Source: Paenisporosarcina sp. HGH0030 (lineage in GTDB: Bacteria; Bacillota; Bacilli; Bacillales_A; Planococcaceae). From it: 64,000 nt of DNA. Below the pieces are notes generated by a model. That model was given only the letters and a program-made list of their open reading frames with translations. It did not search any database and was not told the DNA's origin. The position numbers and the translations under genes are program-made. Every line of letters starts with the position of its first letter. The stretch's first letter is position 1. Shown here one piece after another: positions 8,717-18,082 of this stretch. The stretch lies in the NCBI RefSeq assembly GCF_000411295.1, contig NZ_KE150421.1, forward strand, positions 1,159,645-1,223,644. The letters run 5' to 3'.

Positions 8717-9724
8717 CTACTTAGTATCTTCCGCTTCTTCCTGCTCCAGACCTTCTGCAAATAAACCGTATACATATTTCTCCGTATCGAAAGGCTGTAA
8801 ATCGTCCATTTTTTCTCCGAGCCCTACAAATTTAACCGGGATGTGCAATTTGTTACGGATTGCCAGAACAATTCCGCCTTTTGCTGTTCCATCTAACTTT
8901 GTCAGAACAATTCCTGTTACATTTGTTGCATCTTTGAATGCTTGTGCTTGGACTAATGCATTTTGACCTGTTGTCGCATCAAGTGCAAGCAACACTTCGT
9001 GTGGAGCACCTGGTACTTCACGTTCGATTACGCGATGAACTTTTTGCAATTCATTCATCAAGTTCACTTTGTTTTGCAATCGACCAGCCGTATCACAAAT
9101 CAATACGTCAATCCCTTTGCTTTTCGCTGAACGTACCGCATCGTACATAACCGCTGCAGGATCTGACCCTTCGGATTGTTTAATTACTTCAACTCCTACG
9201 CGGTCTCCCCAAACTTGCAGTTGATCAATTGCACCCGCACGGAAAGTATCTCCAGCTGCCAGCATGACAGTTTTTCCTTGTTGTTTCAGGCGATGTGCAA
9301 GTTTACCAATGGTTGTTGTTTTTCCAACGCCGTTTACCCCTACAAACAAAATAACCGTTAAGCCATCTTCCTGAATAAGGAGTTCGTTTGATTCTTCTTC
9401 ACCAGATTCGTATATTTCTACTAACTTCTCAGAAATCACAGATTGAATACCAGCAGTGTCTTTCATGTTTTTACGTTGAACCTCAAATCTCAACGCATCC
9501 ATCAATTCCATTACCGTTTCAACCCCAACATCGGCTTGAAGCAATAAATCTTCCAGTTCCTCAAAGAAATCCTCATCCACTTTACGGTACTTCGCCACTA
9601 AATCATTCACTTTGGAAGTAAATTGATTGCGTGTTTTAGATAATCCATCCTTGAATTTTTCGGATATAGAAACCGATTCACTGGTTCCTGTTAATTTTTC
9701 TTTCATTTTTTTAAAGAAACTCAA
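8717..9724 (-). CDS. ftsY: SRP receptor FtsY
   Basis: Membrane-associated GTPase that docks the Ffh-ribosome complex at SecYEG. The 335-residue protein lacks the long acidic A domain of enteric FtsY but has the N domain and G domain: GVNGVGKTTTIGKLAHRL, AAGDTFRAGAIDQL, CDTAGRLQNK and TKLDGTAKGG. Its start is TTG, overlapping the smc stop (TTGA), with GGGAG nine bases before it. A lower-efficiency start may limit its level relative to Ffh (inference). Confidence 0.97.
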   Translation of the reverse strand: MSFFKKMKEKLTGTSESVSISEKFKDGLSKTRNQFTSKVNDLVAKYRKVDEDFFEELEDLLLQADVGVETVMELMDALRFEVQRKNMKDTAGIQSVISEKLVEIYESGEEESNELLIQEDGLTVILFVGVNGVGKTTTIGKLAHRLKQQGKTVMLAAGDTFRAGAIDQLQVWGDRVGVEVIKQSEGSDPAAVMYDAVRSAKSKGIDVLICDTAGRLQNKVNLMNELQKVHRVIEREVPGAPHEVLLALDATTGQNALVQAQAFKDATNVTGIVLTKLDGTAKGGIVLAIRNKLHIPVKFVGLGEKMDDLQPFDTEKYVYGLFAEGLEQEEAEDTK

Positions 9725-12700
9725 GCTCTTTCGCTCCCTTGTGCGACAAGTGTCGGTTGATCTTCTTGCATTTTGACAGATACCAATTTAGAAATACCTG
9801 ATTCCTGCATGGTAATTCCATATAGAACATCTGCACCTTCCATCGTACCTTTGCGATGGGTGATAACGATAAACTGTGTATCTTGACTAAATTTTTTCAA
9901 GTATTGACTGTAACGAATTACATTTGATTCATCCAGTGCCGCTTCTACTTCATCCAGAATACAGAACGGTACAGGACGAATGTTTAGAATGGCAAACAAT
10001 AAGGCAATGGCTGTGAGCGCACGCTCTCCACCTGAAAGCAAACTTAAATTTTGTCGCTTTTTCCCAGGAGGCTGGGCAACGATTTCGATGCCAGTTTCCA
10101 GCATATCTGAAGGATCGGTCAATACTAAATCCGCTTGGCCACCACCAAACAATTCTCGGAAGACGCGGCCGAATTGCGCCCGAATGGCGTAGAATGTATC
10201 ACTGAAACGCAACGTCATTTCTTCATCCATTTCTTTAATAGCTTCATGCAATGTTTCTTTTGCATCCAATAAATCCTGACGTTGATCGGTCAGGAAAGCA
10301 TGACGCTCAGAAACTCGTTCGAATTCTTCAATGGAGGCTACATTCACAGGACCCAACTCTTCAATGGATTGCTTCAGCAGTTTCACTTTTTTTCGTGAAA
10401 CGTCTTCTTCAAATGTATCCATATCTGGCAGTTCCAATTCATCCAATGTCAGATGATAGTTTTCTTCCAGCTGGGTATGCAGCGTATGCTGTTCAACGTC
10501 AAAACGATTCAGCTTCACTTCAGCGGCTCTCAAAGCGTCCAACTGTTGTTTATGCAAATGTTGATTTTTCTTCAGTTGCAGTTCAACCTGTTGTAGTTGG
10601 ACATGAATTTGTCCACGTTTTTCTTTGCCTACGGTAATACGATCAACAAGTGTTTGCTTTTTCTCTTTCCACTCAATCAGTTGCTGGTCAATTTCTTCCG
10701 GAGTTGGACCCATTTGATTGTCACCAGATTCATACCATTGCATTTCCTGTTTGGCGTGATCAAGCTTTTGCGAAACTTTTTGTTGTTTTTCCTGCAAATC
10801 GACAACTACATCGTTGGAAACATTCAATTGCTCGGTTAAAACCGCCTGTTTTGAACGAAGTTCAGCCATTTGTTCTGTTAATTGATCCCGTTCATTCAGC
10901 GTCTGTGATTTGAGATTGGTTAACCGATTGATTGTATCATTCAGTGTTTCCAGTTCATTCTTTAATTCATGAAGACGTTGCTGAGCTTGATTTTTCTTTT
11001 CTTTTGCTTGTTCATGTCGACTTGAAACATCTTTTGTTTCCGAATTGGAAATAAATGCTCGTTCATTAAGACGCTTGAAAGCGGTTTCGAGTTCACGAAG
11101 ATTAGAACTTAGTTCCAATTCCTGCGCTCTGCGTTGTTCCCCTTCGGTACGCATACTTTCAAGTAACTCAACTTGTTGGTCAATAGACTTTTTCAGTGTG
11201 GCCACTTGAGATTCAGCTGTAAGAATGGACTGATCCATCGCTTTTAATTTCATTGAAAGTTCATCCAGCTCGGCTTTCCTTGAGAAGACAGAAGACTGTT
11301 GCTTAGTGAATCCTCCGGTCAATGAACCGCCTGCATTGACGATATCTCCATCCAGTGTAACAACTCGGTAGCGATATTGAATGGATTTGGCAATTTGGGA
11401 AGCCCCTTGCAAATCTTTGACCACAATGACATTTCCAAGTAAATTTTCGACAATGGATTTTGACGATGGATCAAAGGAAACGAGTTCATCCGCTGTTTGA
11501 ACGAAAGAAGGATGACCTCCAATGCTTCTCAATGTATCCGCTTGTATTTTTCTCGACTTCATGACCGTCTTCGGAAGGAATGTAGCACGGCCAGAGCGTT
11601 TGTTTTTCAAAAACGCAATAGCTTTTCGCGCATCTTGATCCGACTCGGTAACTATATGTTGCATAGCTCCACCAAGCGCTGTCTCGAGCGCTTTTGTATA
11701 TTCAGGCTTTACTTGAATAAGCTCTGCTACCGCACCTGTAATGCCGGACAGTTCGCCCTTTTCACGCGCAACCAATACTTCTTTGACGCCTTGGAAGAAA
11801 CCAGAGAAATCCGCTTCCAGTGCTTCTAACGATTCTTTTCTTGCTTTCAACTGTTGTTGGTGTTGATAAGCTTGATATAGCATCGATTGCTTGGAATCAA
11901 GTTTCTCTTTTTCTTTCGAGAAAGCCTCTTGACGTTTTTTGTAATCAGTCAGGTTTTTGTCCAGTTCACTTCGAATTTGTGATAACTGCTTATCCACTTG
12001 CTTCTTTTGTATCTCGACAGTTGATAAGTCTGAAGTAATCTGTTCATATTCATTCGTCATTTTATCTTTGAATTCATGTTGTTGAAGAAGCTGTTGCTCC
12101 AAATGTTTCAGTTCATTTTTGACAGTCGCTTCTTCATTTAACAAATCAATATATGTTGACTTATGATCTTCGATTTCCACTTCAATCTCTGCACTGGATT
12201 GTTTCAACAAATGATCCAACTGTTTGACTTCCTGTTGGACATTTCGCAATTCCGTTCTTGCTTTCGAGGTAGCGGCTTGCTTTAGTTCCAACTGGGTCGT
12301 TAACTGGTTTTTCTCTTCTTCAAGTTCATCAATGGTTAAGCGTAGTTTATCGATTTGCTGGTCCATATTTTGACGCTTTTCAGCCATCAATTGTTTACGC
12401 CCATCCCAGCGCTCAAGCTCGGAACTGGCTTCAACAAGTGATTCCTGTGAATCATCAATTAATCGGTCCTGCTCTGTCAATTGCTCACGAACCGTATGTA
12501 ACTCAGTTTCCATTTTAGCTATGAGGTCTTCCAGTTCCTTTTCTTGCTTTTCGAAGACTTCCACTTCCTGCTTAACTTCACCTAAGCGTTTTTCAACACG
12601 TACCAAATCAAAAGCAATTAACCCTAAGTCAACGTCCTTTAATTCTTCGGACATGCGCAAATAATCGGTGGCTGCTGACGCTTGCATTTGAAGCGGCTCC

Positions 12701-13305
12701 ATCCGACTATCCAGTTCGTGTAAAATATCCAGCACTCTGTGTAAATTGTCATCGGTTTCAAACAATTTGTTCTCGGCTTTCTTTTTACGCAATTTATATT
12801 TTAGAACACCCGCAGCTTCTTCAAAAATAGAACGGCGGTCTTCTGGACGACTGTTGAGAATTTCATCCACTCGTCCTTGTGAAATAATCGAAAAGGCTTC
12901 TTTACCTAGCCCGGAATCCATAAATAAATCATTAATATCTTTTAATCTACAAGTTTGTTTATTTAATAAGTATTCACTATCGCCCGAACGAAACACGCGT
13001 CTCGTGACACTGATCTCGTTGTAATCCAATGGCAAGCGCTCATCTGAGTTATCAAGTATAAGAGTAACTTCTGCAAAATTAAGCGCTTTTCGTGAGTCGC
13101 TTCCTGCAAAAATGACATCTTCCATTTTGGCGCCGCGAAGTGATTTTGCGGACTGTTCTCCCAAAACCCATCGAATGGCATCCGTTACATTACTTTTCCC
13201 ACTTCCATTTGGACCGACCACTGCGGTCACGCCTGGTACAAAATCAATGCCAATTCGATCCGCAAACGATTTAAATCCAATGACTTCAAGTCGCTTTAGG
13301 AACAA
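9721..13305 (-). CDS. smc: Chromosome segregation ATPase SMC
   Basis: Subunit of the SMC-ScpA-ScpB condensin loaded at ParB-parS, needed for origin segregation. The 1194 residues give the full architecture: Walker A GPNGSGKSNVTDAIRWVLGE at about residue 32, a long coiled coil, the hinge near 520-640 (GVKEVLVAREKGELSGITGA onwards), a second coiled coil, then the signature LSGGERALTAIALLFA and Walker B FCILDEVEAALDESN. Start is TTG with GGAGGG six bases before; the rnc stop lies two bases upstream of it. Confidence 0.98.
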   Translation of the reverse strand: MFLKRLEVIGFKSFADRIGIDFVPGVTAVVGPNGSGKSNVTDAIRWVLGEQSAKSLRGAKMEDVIFAGSDSRKALNFAEVTLILDNSDERLPLDYNEISVTRRVFRSGDSEYLLNKQTCRLKDINDLFMDSGLGKEAFSIISQGRVDEILNSRPEDRRSIFEEAAGVLKYKLRKKKAENKLFETDDNLHRVLDILHELDSRMEPLQMQASAATDYLRMSEELKDVDLGLIAFDLVRVEKRLGEVKQEVEVFEKQEKELEDLIAKMETELHTVREQLTEQDRLIDDSQESLVEASSELERWDGRKQLMAEKRQNMDQQIDKLRLTIDELEEEKNQLTTQLELKQAATSKARTELRNVQQEVKQLDHLLKQSSAEIEVEIEDHKSTYIDLLNEEATVKNELKHLEQQLLQQHEFKDKMTNEYEQITSDLSTVEIQKKQVDKQLSQIRSELDKNLTDYKKRQEAFSKEKEKLDSKQSMLYQAYQHQQQLKARKESLEALEADFSGFFQGVKEVLVAREKGELSGITGAVAELIQVKPEYTKALETALGGAMQHIVTESDQDARKAIAFLKNKRSGRATFLPKTVMKSRKIQADTLRSIGGHPSFVQTADELVSFDPSSKSIVENLLGNVIVVKDLQGASQIAKSIQYRYRVVTLDGDIVNAGGSLTGGFTKQQSSVFSRKAELDELSMKLKAMDQSILTAESQVATLKKSIDQQVELLESMRTEGEQRRAQELELSSNLRELETAFKRLNERAFISNSETKDVSSRHEQAKEKKNQAQQRLHELKNELETLNDTINRLTNLKSQTLNERDQLTEQMAELRSKQAVLTEQLNVSNDVVVDLQEKQQKVSQKLDHAKQEMQWYESGDNQMGPTPEEIDQQLIEWKEKKQTLVDRITVGKEKRGQIHVQLQQVELQLKKNQHLHKQQLDALRAAEVKLNRFDVEQHTLHTQLEENYHLTLDELELPDMDTFEEDVSRKKVKLLKQSIEELGPVNVASIEEFERVSERHAFLTDQRQDLLDAKETLHEAIKEMDEEMTLRFSDTFYAIRAQFGRVFRELFGGGQADLVLTDPSDMLETGIEIVAQPPGKKRQNLSLLSGGERALTAIALLFAILNIRPVPFCILDEVEAALDESNVIRYSQYLKKFSQDTQFIVITHRKGTMEGADVLYGITMQESGISKLVSVKMQEDQPTLVAQGSERA

Positions 13306-13307
13306 AT

Positions 13308-14075
13308 TTAGCCCTCCTGTCTGCTTGCAACTTGGCCTTGTATGCGAATAATCGCTACTTGGGCCGCTTTTTGTTCAGCTTCTTTTTTAGACTTGCCTTT
13401 ACCTTCACCCAACTCGGTGTTGCCTAATCTCACACTGGAGACAAACGTTCGATTGTGGGCAGGTCCCTTTTCTTCTACAATTTCATAGTTCAATGCACCA
13501 TTGTTCATTTGTTGAACCATTTCTTGTAACTGACTCTTGTAATCCATCACATGCGAAAAAGCACCGATTTCGACTTTTGGAAACACAACTTGTTCCAAAA
13601 ACTTCACAACAGGTTGTAAGCCTTGATCTAAATATAGTGCGCCGACAAATGACTCAAACACATCTGCAAGAAGTGCTGGTCTTTCGCGTCCACCTGTAAT
13701 CTCTTCTCCCTTACCTAAAAGCACATACTTCCCAAAGTTTAATTCATTCGCAAATAAAACGAGTGACGGTTCGCAAACGATCGCCGCACGTAATTTGGTC
13801 AATTCACCTTCGCTCATGGCAGTAAACTTTTGAAATAAGTATTGAGAGACAGAGAGTTCAAGAACAGCGTCACCTAGAAATTCAAGTCGCTCATTGTCCG
13901 TGTAAAATTTCCGTCGATGCTCATTCACATAGGATGAATGGGTAAATGATTGATAAAGAAGTTCAGGGTTTTGAAATTGAACTCCTAATTCTTGCTGTAA
14001 TACCGCAAATGATTGCTTGACTGTTTCGGAAAATGTTCCGTTTTTTTGAGGAGTTCCTCTACGTTTACCCGTCAT
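13308..14075 (-). CDS. rnc: Ribonuclease III
   Basis: Double-strand-specific RNase that processes rRNA precursors, scRNA and sense-antisense duplexes. The 255-residue chain carries the catalytic signature [20 protein letters not shown] at about residue 60 and the second acidic cluster [17 protein letters not shown], followed by a double-stranded RNA-binding domain ending in [20 protein letters not shown] lies 12 bases before the ATG. First gene of rnc-smc-ftsY-ylxM-ffh, with its own promoter. Confidence 0.97.
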   Translation of the reverse strand: MTGKRRGTPQKNGTFSETVKQSFAVLQQELGVQFQNPELLYQSFTHSSYVNEHRRKFYTDNERLEFLGDAVLELSVSQYLFQKFTAMSEGELTKLRAAIVCEPSLVLFANELNFGKYVLLGKGEEITGGRERPALLADVFESFVGALYLDQGLQPVVKFLEQVVFPKVEIGAFSHVMDYKSQLQEMVQQMNNGALNYEIVEEKGPAHNRTFVSSVRLGNTELGEGKGKSKKEAEQKAAQVAIIRIQGQVASRQEG

Positions 14076-14110
14076 CTATATAATCTGCCTTCCTTTAGTT
14101 TCTACGGTCT

Positions 14111-14139
14111 AGTTTACCCGTTTGTCCTGTAATGTGCAA
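14111..14139 (-). promoter_or_regulatory. SigmaA promoter of rnc-smc-ftsY
   Basis: Minus strand -35 TTGCAC (14134-14139), 17-bp spacer, -10 TAAACT (14111-14116). It lies between the acpP terminator and rnc, and the -35 box abuts the terminator's T-tract. Confidence 0.68.
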
Positions 14140-14141
14140 AA

Positions 14142-14190
14142 AGAAATAGAGACGCGATAGACCATTCTTAAAGAATGTCTATCGCGTCTC
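14142..14190 (-). terminator. Strong rho-independent terminator after acpP
   Basis: A perfect 14-bp GC-rich stem (GAGACGCGATAGAC with its complement) extended by ATTCTT/AAGAAT, then a T-rich tail on the minus strand. It closes the fap-pls-fab-acp operon. Confidence 0.93.
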
Positions 14191-14206
14191 GCAAGTGAAT
14201 AATTGC

Positions 14207-14443
14207 TTATCCTTGTTTGCTTTCGATATAAGTAACTGCATTTCCTACAGTACTGATCTGTTCAGCATCTTCATCTGAAATCTCCATGTCGAACTCATCT
14301 TCCAATTCCATTACAAGTTCAACTACATCTAGAGAGTCAGCACCTAAATCATCACGGAAAGAAGCTTCCATTTTCACTTCGCTCTCGTCTACACCTAAAC
14401 GATCTACGATTACTTTTGTTACGCGCTCTACTACTGTTGCCAC
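14207..14443 (-). CDS. acpP: Acyl carrier protein
   Basis: Carries growing acyl chains on 4'-phosphopantetheine during fatty-acid synthesis. The 78-residue acidic protein contains the attachment Ser in [18 protein letters not shown]. The start chosen is GTG, giving V-A-T-V-V-E-R at the N terminus as in other Bacillales ACPs, with GGGAGGTG eight bases upstream; another GTG three codons earlier overlaps that site. A TATAAT box in the gap after fabG (about 14466-14471) hints at an extra promoter, with a weak -35. Confidence 0.96.
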   Translation of the reverse strand: MATVVERVTKVIVDRLGVDESEVKMEASFRDDLGADSLDVVELVMELEDEFDMEISDEDAEQISTVGNAVTYIESKQG

Positions 14444-14501
14444 TAAAGTCACCTCCCCTCAATGATTATACAAAAAACCACGCTTACTTCATAGAGGATA
14501 A

Positions 14502-15248
14502 TTACATTATCATTCCGCCATCGACATGAAGCGTTTGACCTGTAATGTAGTTCGAATCATCGGAAGCCAAAAATACAACCGCTTTTGCTACATCTTCAGG
14601 ATTACCTAGCTTCGCCAACGGAATTTGAGTCAGCATTTGCGATTTCATTTCTTCGGACAGTTCGTCTGTCATATCAGTAGTGATGAATCCTGGTGCAATA
14701 GCGTTGACATTAATGTTACGACTAGCCAATTCTTTCGCAGTTGTTTTCGTCAATCCAATAACACCCGCTTTAGCCGCTACATAGTTAGCTTGACCCGCAT
14801 TACCTGAAACGCCGACAATCGATGCAATATTGACGATTCTGCCAGCACGTTGCTTCATCATTTGGCGAGTAACGGCTTTCGTACACAAAAATACACCTTT
14901 TAGATTTGTGTTGATCACGTCGTCCCACTCATTTTCTTTCATACGCATTAAGAGATTGTCGCGTGTAATCCCAGCATTGTTGACTAAAATATCGATACTG
15001 CCGTAACGGCTCATTGTTTCAGCAATCATTGCAGATACACTTTCTGCATCGCTGACACTTGCCTGAATGGCGAAAGCTTCTCCACCATTTGCAAGTATGT
15101 CATTCACAACTTCTTCAGCTTTTGCTTGGCTGCCGCTGTAGTTCACAGCAATGCGTGCCCCTTCTTTAGCTAAATACTTTGCGATTTCAGCACCAATTCC
15201 TCGTGAAGCTCCAGTGACGATTGCCGTTTTCCCCATTAATTTCCCCAT
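14502..15248 (-). CDS. fabG: 3-oxoacyl-[acyl-carrier-protein] reductase
   Basis: NADPH-dependent reduction of beta-ketoacyl-ACP in fatty-acid elongation. The 248-residue short-chain dehydrogenase has the Rossmann motif [19 protein letters not shown] at about residue 89, catalytic Ser in IASIVGVSG and the YVAAKAG Tyr-Lys pair, ending in [13 protein letters not shown]. The ATG used overlaps the fabD stop (TAATG) and has AAAGGAG upstream; an in-frame ATG four codons later is an alternative. Confidence 0.97.
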   Translation of the reverse strand: MGKLMGKTAIVTGASRGIGAEIAKYLAKEGARIAVNYSGSQAKAEEVVNDILANGGEAFAIQASVSDAESVSAMIAETMSRYGSIDILVNNAGITRDNLLMRMKENEWDDVINTNLKGVFLCTKAVTRQMMKQRAGRIVNIASIVGVSGNAGQANYVAAKAGVIGLTKTTAKELASRNINVNAIAPGFITTDMTDELSEEMKSQMLTQIPLAKLGNPEDVAKAVVFLASDDSNYITGQTLHVDGGMIM

Positions 15249-16192
15249 TACGCCCACTCCTTTGCTGCCTCAATTACTTGCTCAACAGTTTCGTTATCAT
15301 AAGCTGCATAAACGACTGCCGATCGATCAATTTTTTTCACTAATCCACTCAGAACTTTACCAGGTCCACATTCAATGAATGTGTTTACGCCTAAGTCCAA
15401 TAATGCACGGATTGATTCTTCGAAACGCACAGGTGAATAAAGTTGTTCAACCAGTAGCTGTTTCATTTCCTCAGCCGATGTTACAGGTCCGGCAGTAACA
15501 TTTGAAATAACAGGAACATCTGTATTATGCATGTCCAGTTCATTTAATGCATTCTCCAGTTTCGATGCTGCAGGTCTCATAAGCTCAGAGTGGAACGGTC
15601 CGCTGACAACCAGTGGGATCGCTCGTTTAGCTCCAGCTTCTTTTGCTTGCAGACAGGCTTTTTCAACGCCGGCTTTTGTTCCTGATATGACGATTTGGCC
15701 AGGACAATTCAAGTTTGCGAGTTGGACAACTTCACCCTCAGCTGTCACTTGATCCGTTACCATTTTTAGAGCATCAGCTTCCATACCGAGAATGGCAGCC
15801 ATAGCCCCTAGTCCAGCAGGTACCGCTTCATTCATAAATAACCCACGTTGATGGACAATTTTCACACCGTCTTCAAAAGACATAACGCCTGATGCAACAA
15901 GTGCTGAATATTCTCCAAGACTATGACCTATTGTATAATCTGGTTTTAAACCAGCAGCTTGCAGAAGTTCAGATACCATTGTGCTTGTTGTCAAAAGTGC
16001 GGGCTGTGCATTATAAGTGTACGTCAATTCTTCAACCGGTCCTTCCAACATCAGCGTTGAAAGGGAGAATCCCAATTGCTCATCGGCTTTATCATAAAAC
16101 GCCTTGTTACCTGTATTGCTCTGAACCAATTCATTCCCCATGCCAATCGCTTGAGATCCTTGTCCTGGAAAAATAAATGCAATTTTTGTCAT
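15248..16192 (-). CDS. fabD: Malonyl CoA-acyl carrier protein transacylase
   Basis: Transfers malonyl from CoA to ACP. The 314-residue protein starts with [12 protein letters not shown] and has the nucleophile elbow [10 protein letters not shown] (Ser about 92), the substrate-binding Arg in the following helix, and the His in [12 protein letters not shown]. The start overlaps the plsX stop (ATGA), and the GGAGG within plsX serves it. Part of the FapR-controlled operon. Confidence 0.97.
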   Translation of the reverse strand: MTKIAFIFPGQGSQAIGMGNELVQSNTGNKAFYDKADEQLGFSLSTLMLEGPVEELTYTYNAQPALLTTSTMVSELLQAAGLKPDYTIGHSLGEYSALVASGVMSFEDGVKIVHQRGLFMNEAVPAGLGAMAAILGMEADALKMVTDQVTAEGEVVQLANLNCPGQIVISGTKAGVEKACLQAKEAGAKRAIPLVVSGPFHSELMRPAASKLENALNELDMHNTDVPVISNVTAGPVTSAEEMKQLLVEQLYSPVRFEESIRALLDLGVNTFIECGPGKVLSGLVKKIDRSAVVYAAYDNETVEQVIEAAKEWA

Positions 16193-17181
16193 TTAGTTTT
16201 ACCTCCTTCAATAGTTGAATGGATTGTGCCACACACATCAAATTCAACCATTGTACGTGCCTGGCGGATTGCGTTCATTACGGCATTGGCATTGGAAGAC
16301 CCATGTGCTTTGATGACAGGTGCTTTCAGACCAAATAATGCAGCGCCTCCGTATTCGGTATAATCCATTTTGTTTTTTAGACCACGTAAATCATCTTTGA
16401 CTAGATAAGCGGATATTTTTGATTTCGTAGAAGCGCCAAATACTCCTTTTAACATACTGAAAAAGCTAGCTGCAGTTCCTTCTATTGACTTCAATACCAT
16501 GTTGCCTGTAAAACCATCCGTCACAACAACATCAGCGACATTCATCAGTAAATCTCGTGATTCCACGTTCCCAACGAAGTTAATCGGTGCTTGTTGTAAT
16601 TGACTAAAAGCAGCCTTCGTTAATTCATTTCCTTTTGTTTCTTCCGTCCCGATGTTCAGCAATCCAACTCGTGGTGATTCGATCCCACGTACTTTTGCCG
16701 CATAAATACTCCCCATAATACCGAACTGAACCAAATGCTCAGGCTTCGCATCAGAATTTGCTCCCAAATCGAGCATAACAAATCCTTGTCCATCGATTGT
16801 CGGCAATGTTGGAGCAAGTGCAGGGCGCTCAATTCCTTCAATTCGACCTACGATGAAAAGTCCAGCAGCCATTAATGCTCCCGTGTTACCAGCAGATACA
16901 CACGCATTGGCTTCTCCGTTTTTCACGGCTTCCGCCATGCGAACCATCGAAGCATCTTTTTTCCGACGAATCGCTCTTACAGGCTCATCGTCTGCTTCTA
17001 TTTTTTCTTCTGTATGTATAAGTGTTAACCGTTCATGAGTTGAAAGAAACGGTTTCACCTTTTCTTCATGACCGTATAAAAGAATATGGATATCTTCGAA
17101 TTGCTCCAGTGCTTTTAAAACACCTTCCACGATTTCTTTAGGTGCGTGGTCTCCACCCATTGCGTCTACTGCGATTCTCAT
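16189..17181 (-). CDS. plsX: Phosphate acyltransferase PlsX
   Basis: Makes acyl-phosphate from acyl-ACP, the first step toward phosphatidic acid with PlsY. The 330-residue chain begins [19 protein letters not shown], the PlsX signature, and contains [14 protein letters not shown] and [15 protein letters not shown]. It overlaps the fapR stop by four bases. Placement between fapR and fabD is the standard Bacillales order. Confidence 0.97.
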   Translation of the reverse strand: MRIAVDAMGGDHAPKEIVEGVLKALEQFEDIHILLYGHEEKVKPFLSTHERLTLIHTEEKIEADDEPVRAIRRKKDASMVRMAEAVKNGEANACVSAGNTGALMAAGLFIVGRIEGIERPALAPTLPTIDGQGFVMLDLGANSDAKPEHLVQFGIMGSIYAAKVRGIESPRVGLLNIGTEETKGNELTKAAFSQLQQAPINFVGNVESRDLLMNVADVVVTDGFTGNMVLKSIEGTAASFFSMLKGVFGASTKSKISAYLVKDDLRGLKNKMDYTEYGGAALFGLKAPVIKAHGSSNANAVMNAIRQARTMVEFDVCGTIHSTIEGGKTK

Positions 17182-17762
17182 GATACATCACCTTTACCAT
17201 GCTCATTTGTGCGATACATTTCAAAATGTCCTTCAAAAACAATTTCATTTTCGACAGTTGAAGTGACTTCGACAAATGTGCGATTTTTATCTTGATCTTT
17301 TTTTGTCACTGCTGCTTTTGCAATAACGCGATCTCCAAGTTTGACTGGTTTAACAAAAGACAAATTCGATTTCACAGTCAACGCTAACTCATCATTAATG
17401 ACAGCCACTGCCAACGAATTGGCCTGAGCGAATAAATGATGCCCACGTGCGATTCGATTTCGTTTGAATACATGTTCCGTTTTAACGTCAAACAATGAAA
17501 TTGCTCGGACATCCAACTCAATGTCTACCATTTCACCGATTACTTCATTTAACGGCAATGAACGTACCTCATCTTCAAAAGATTTCGAAGCGACATGTTT
17601 TATGCGCTCGCGTAACTCGGGAATTGATAATTCCAATCGATCCAATCGTATTGTCTGGACACTTACGCTAAACTGGCCTGCCAGCTCTTCATCCGTGATG
17701 AAGGGATTATTTTTTATCGTATCTATTAACAGTTGTTGACGTTCTTTTTTTGAGCGTTTCAT
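17178..17762 (-). CDS. fapR: Fatty-acid and phospholipid biosynthesis repressor FapR
   Basis: Transcriptional repressor released by malonyl-CoA. The 194-residue protein has an N-terminal DeoR-like helix-turn-helix ([20 protein letters not shown]), a linker helix, and a C-terminal hot-dog effector domain ([20 protein letters not shown]). A TTG eight codons upstream would fall in the operator, so the ATG beginning [10 protein letters not shown] is preferred. First gene of its operon, with a palindromic operator in its leader, so autoregulated. Confidence 0.96.
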   Translation of the reverse strand: MKRSKKERQQLLIDTIKNNPFITDEELAGQFSVSVQTIRLDRLELSIPELRERIKHVASKSFEDEVRSLPLNEVIGEMVDIELDVRAISLFDVKTEHVFKRNRIARGHHLFAQANSLAVAVINDELALTVKSNLSFVKPVKLGDRVIAKAAVTKKDQDKNRTFVEVTSTVENEIVFEGHFEMYRTNEHGKGDVS

Positions 17763-17778
17763 ATGGTCACCATCCGAT

Positions 17779-17829
17779 ATTAGCACTTGGTACTAATATC
17801 AGTATATTAATACAACAAAAAGAATGCAA
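17779..17829 (-). promoter_or_regulatory. fapR operon promoter with FapR operator
   Basis: Minus strand -35 TTGCAT (17824-17829), 17-bp spacer, -10 TATACT (17801-17806). The near-palindrome ATTAGTACCAAGTGCTAAT at 17779-17797 overlaps the expected start point (about 17794) and matches the known FapR box (TTAGTACC...). This predicts repression by steric block of the polymerase. Confidence 0.85.
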
Positions 17830-17971
17830 GGATTCTATGAAAGTTCATACTTCAAATGGAGCATCAAAAGAGTGCATTTTTCAAAGGCGAGCAATTTTTT
17901 CGGGCCATCTAAGAAAAGAAGAAGTTAAAGAATATTTCATACAGACTAATTGATGCATAGCGTTTAATTTT

Positions 17972-18002
17972 TCTCTTGGTGGCATTGGTGCCATAATAGA
18001 GA
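17972..18002. repeat. Inverted repeat upstream of the MocR regulator
   Basis: TCTCT, then TGGCA-TTGG-TGCCA, then AGAGA form nested inverted repeats over 31 bp, about 80 bp before the regulator's start and in the fapR-mocR divergent gap (17830-18082). It may be an operator for the adjacent regulator or a hairpin; no clear sigmaA promoter could be fixed beside it. Confidence 0.45.
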
Positions 18003-18082
18003 CAAGCAAAAGAAATCGTAACTAAACCAATAAAACACACGATCAACTGCATTGATAAACGTACTAAAGGGGAATGTGAAAA

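Noticed and set aside
14460-14500. Separate acpP promoter (TATAAT near 14466-14471)
   Set aside because: The -35 region (TATGAA) does not fit; noted only in the acpP entry.
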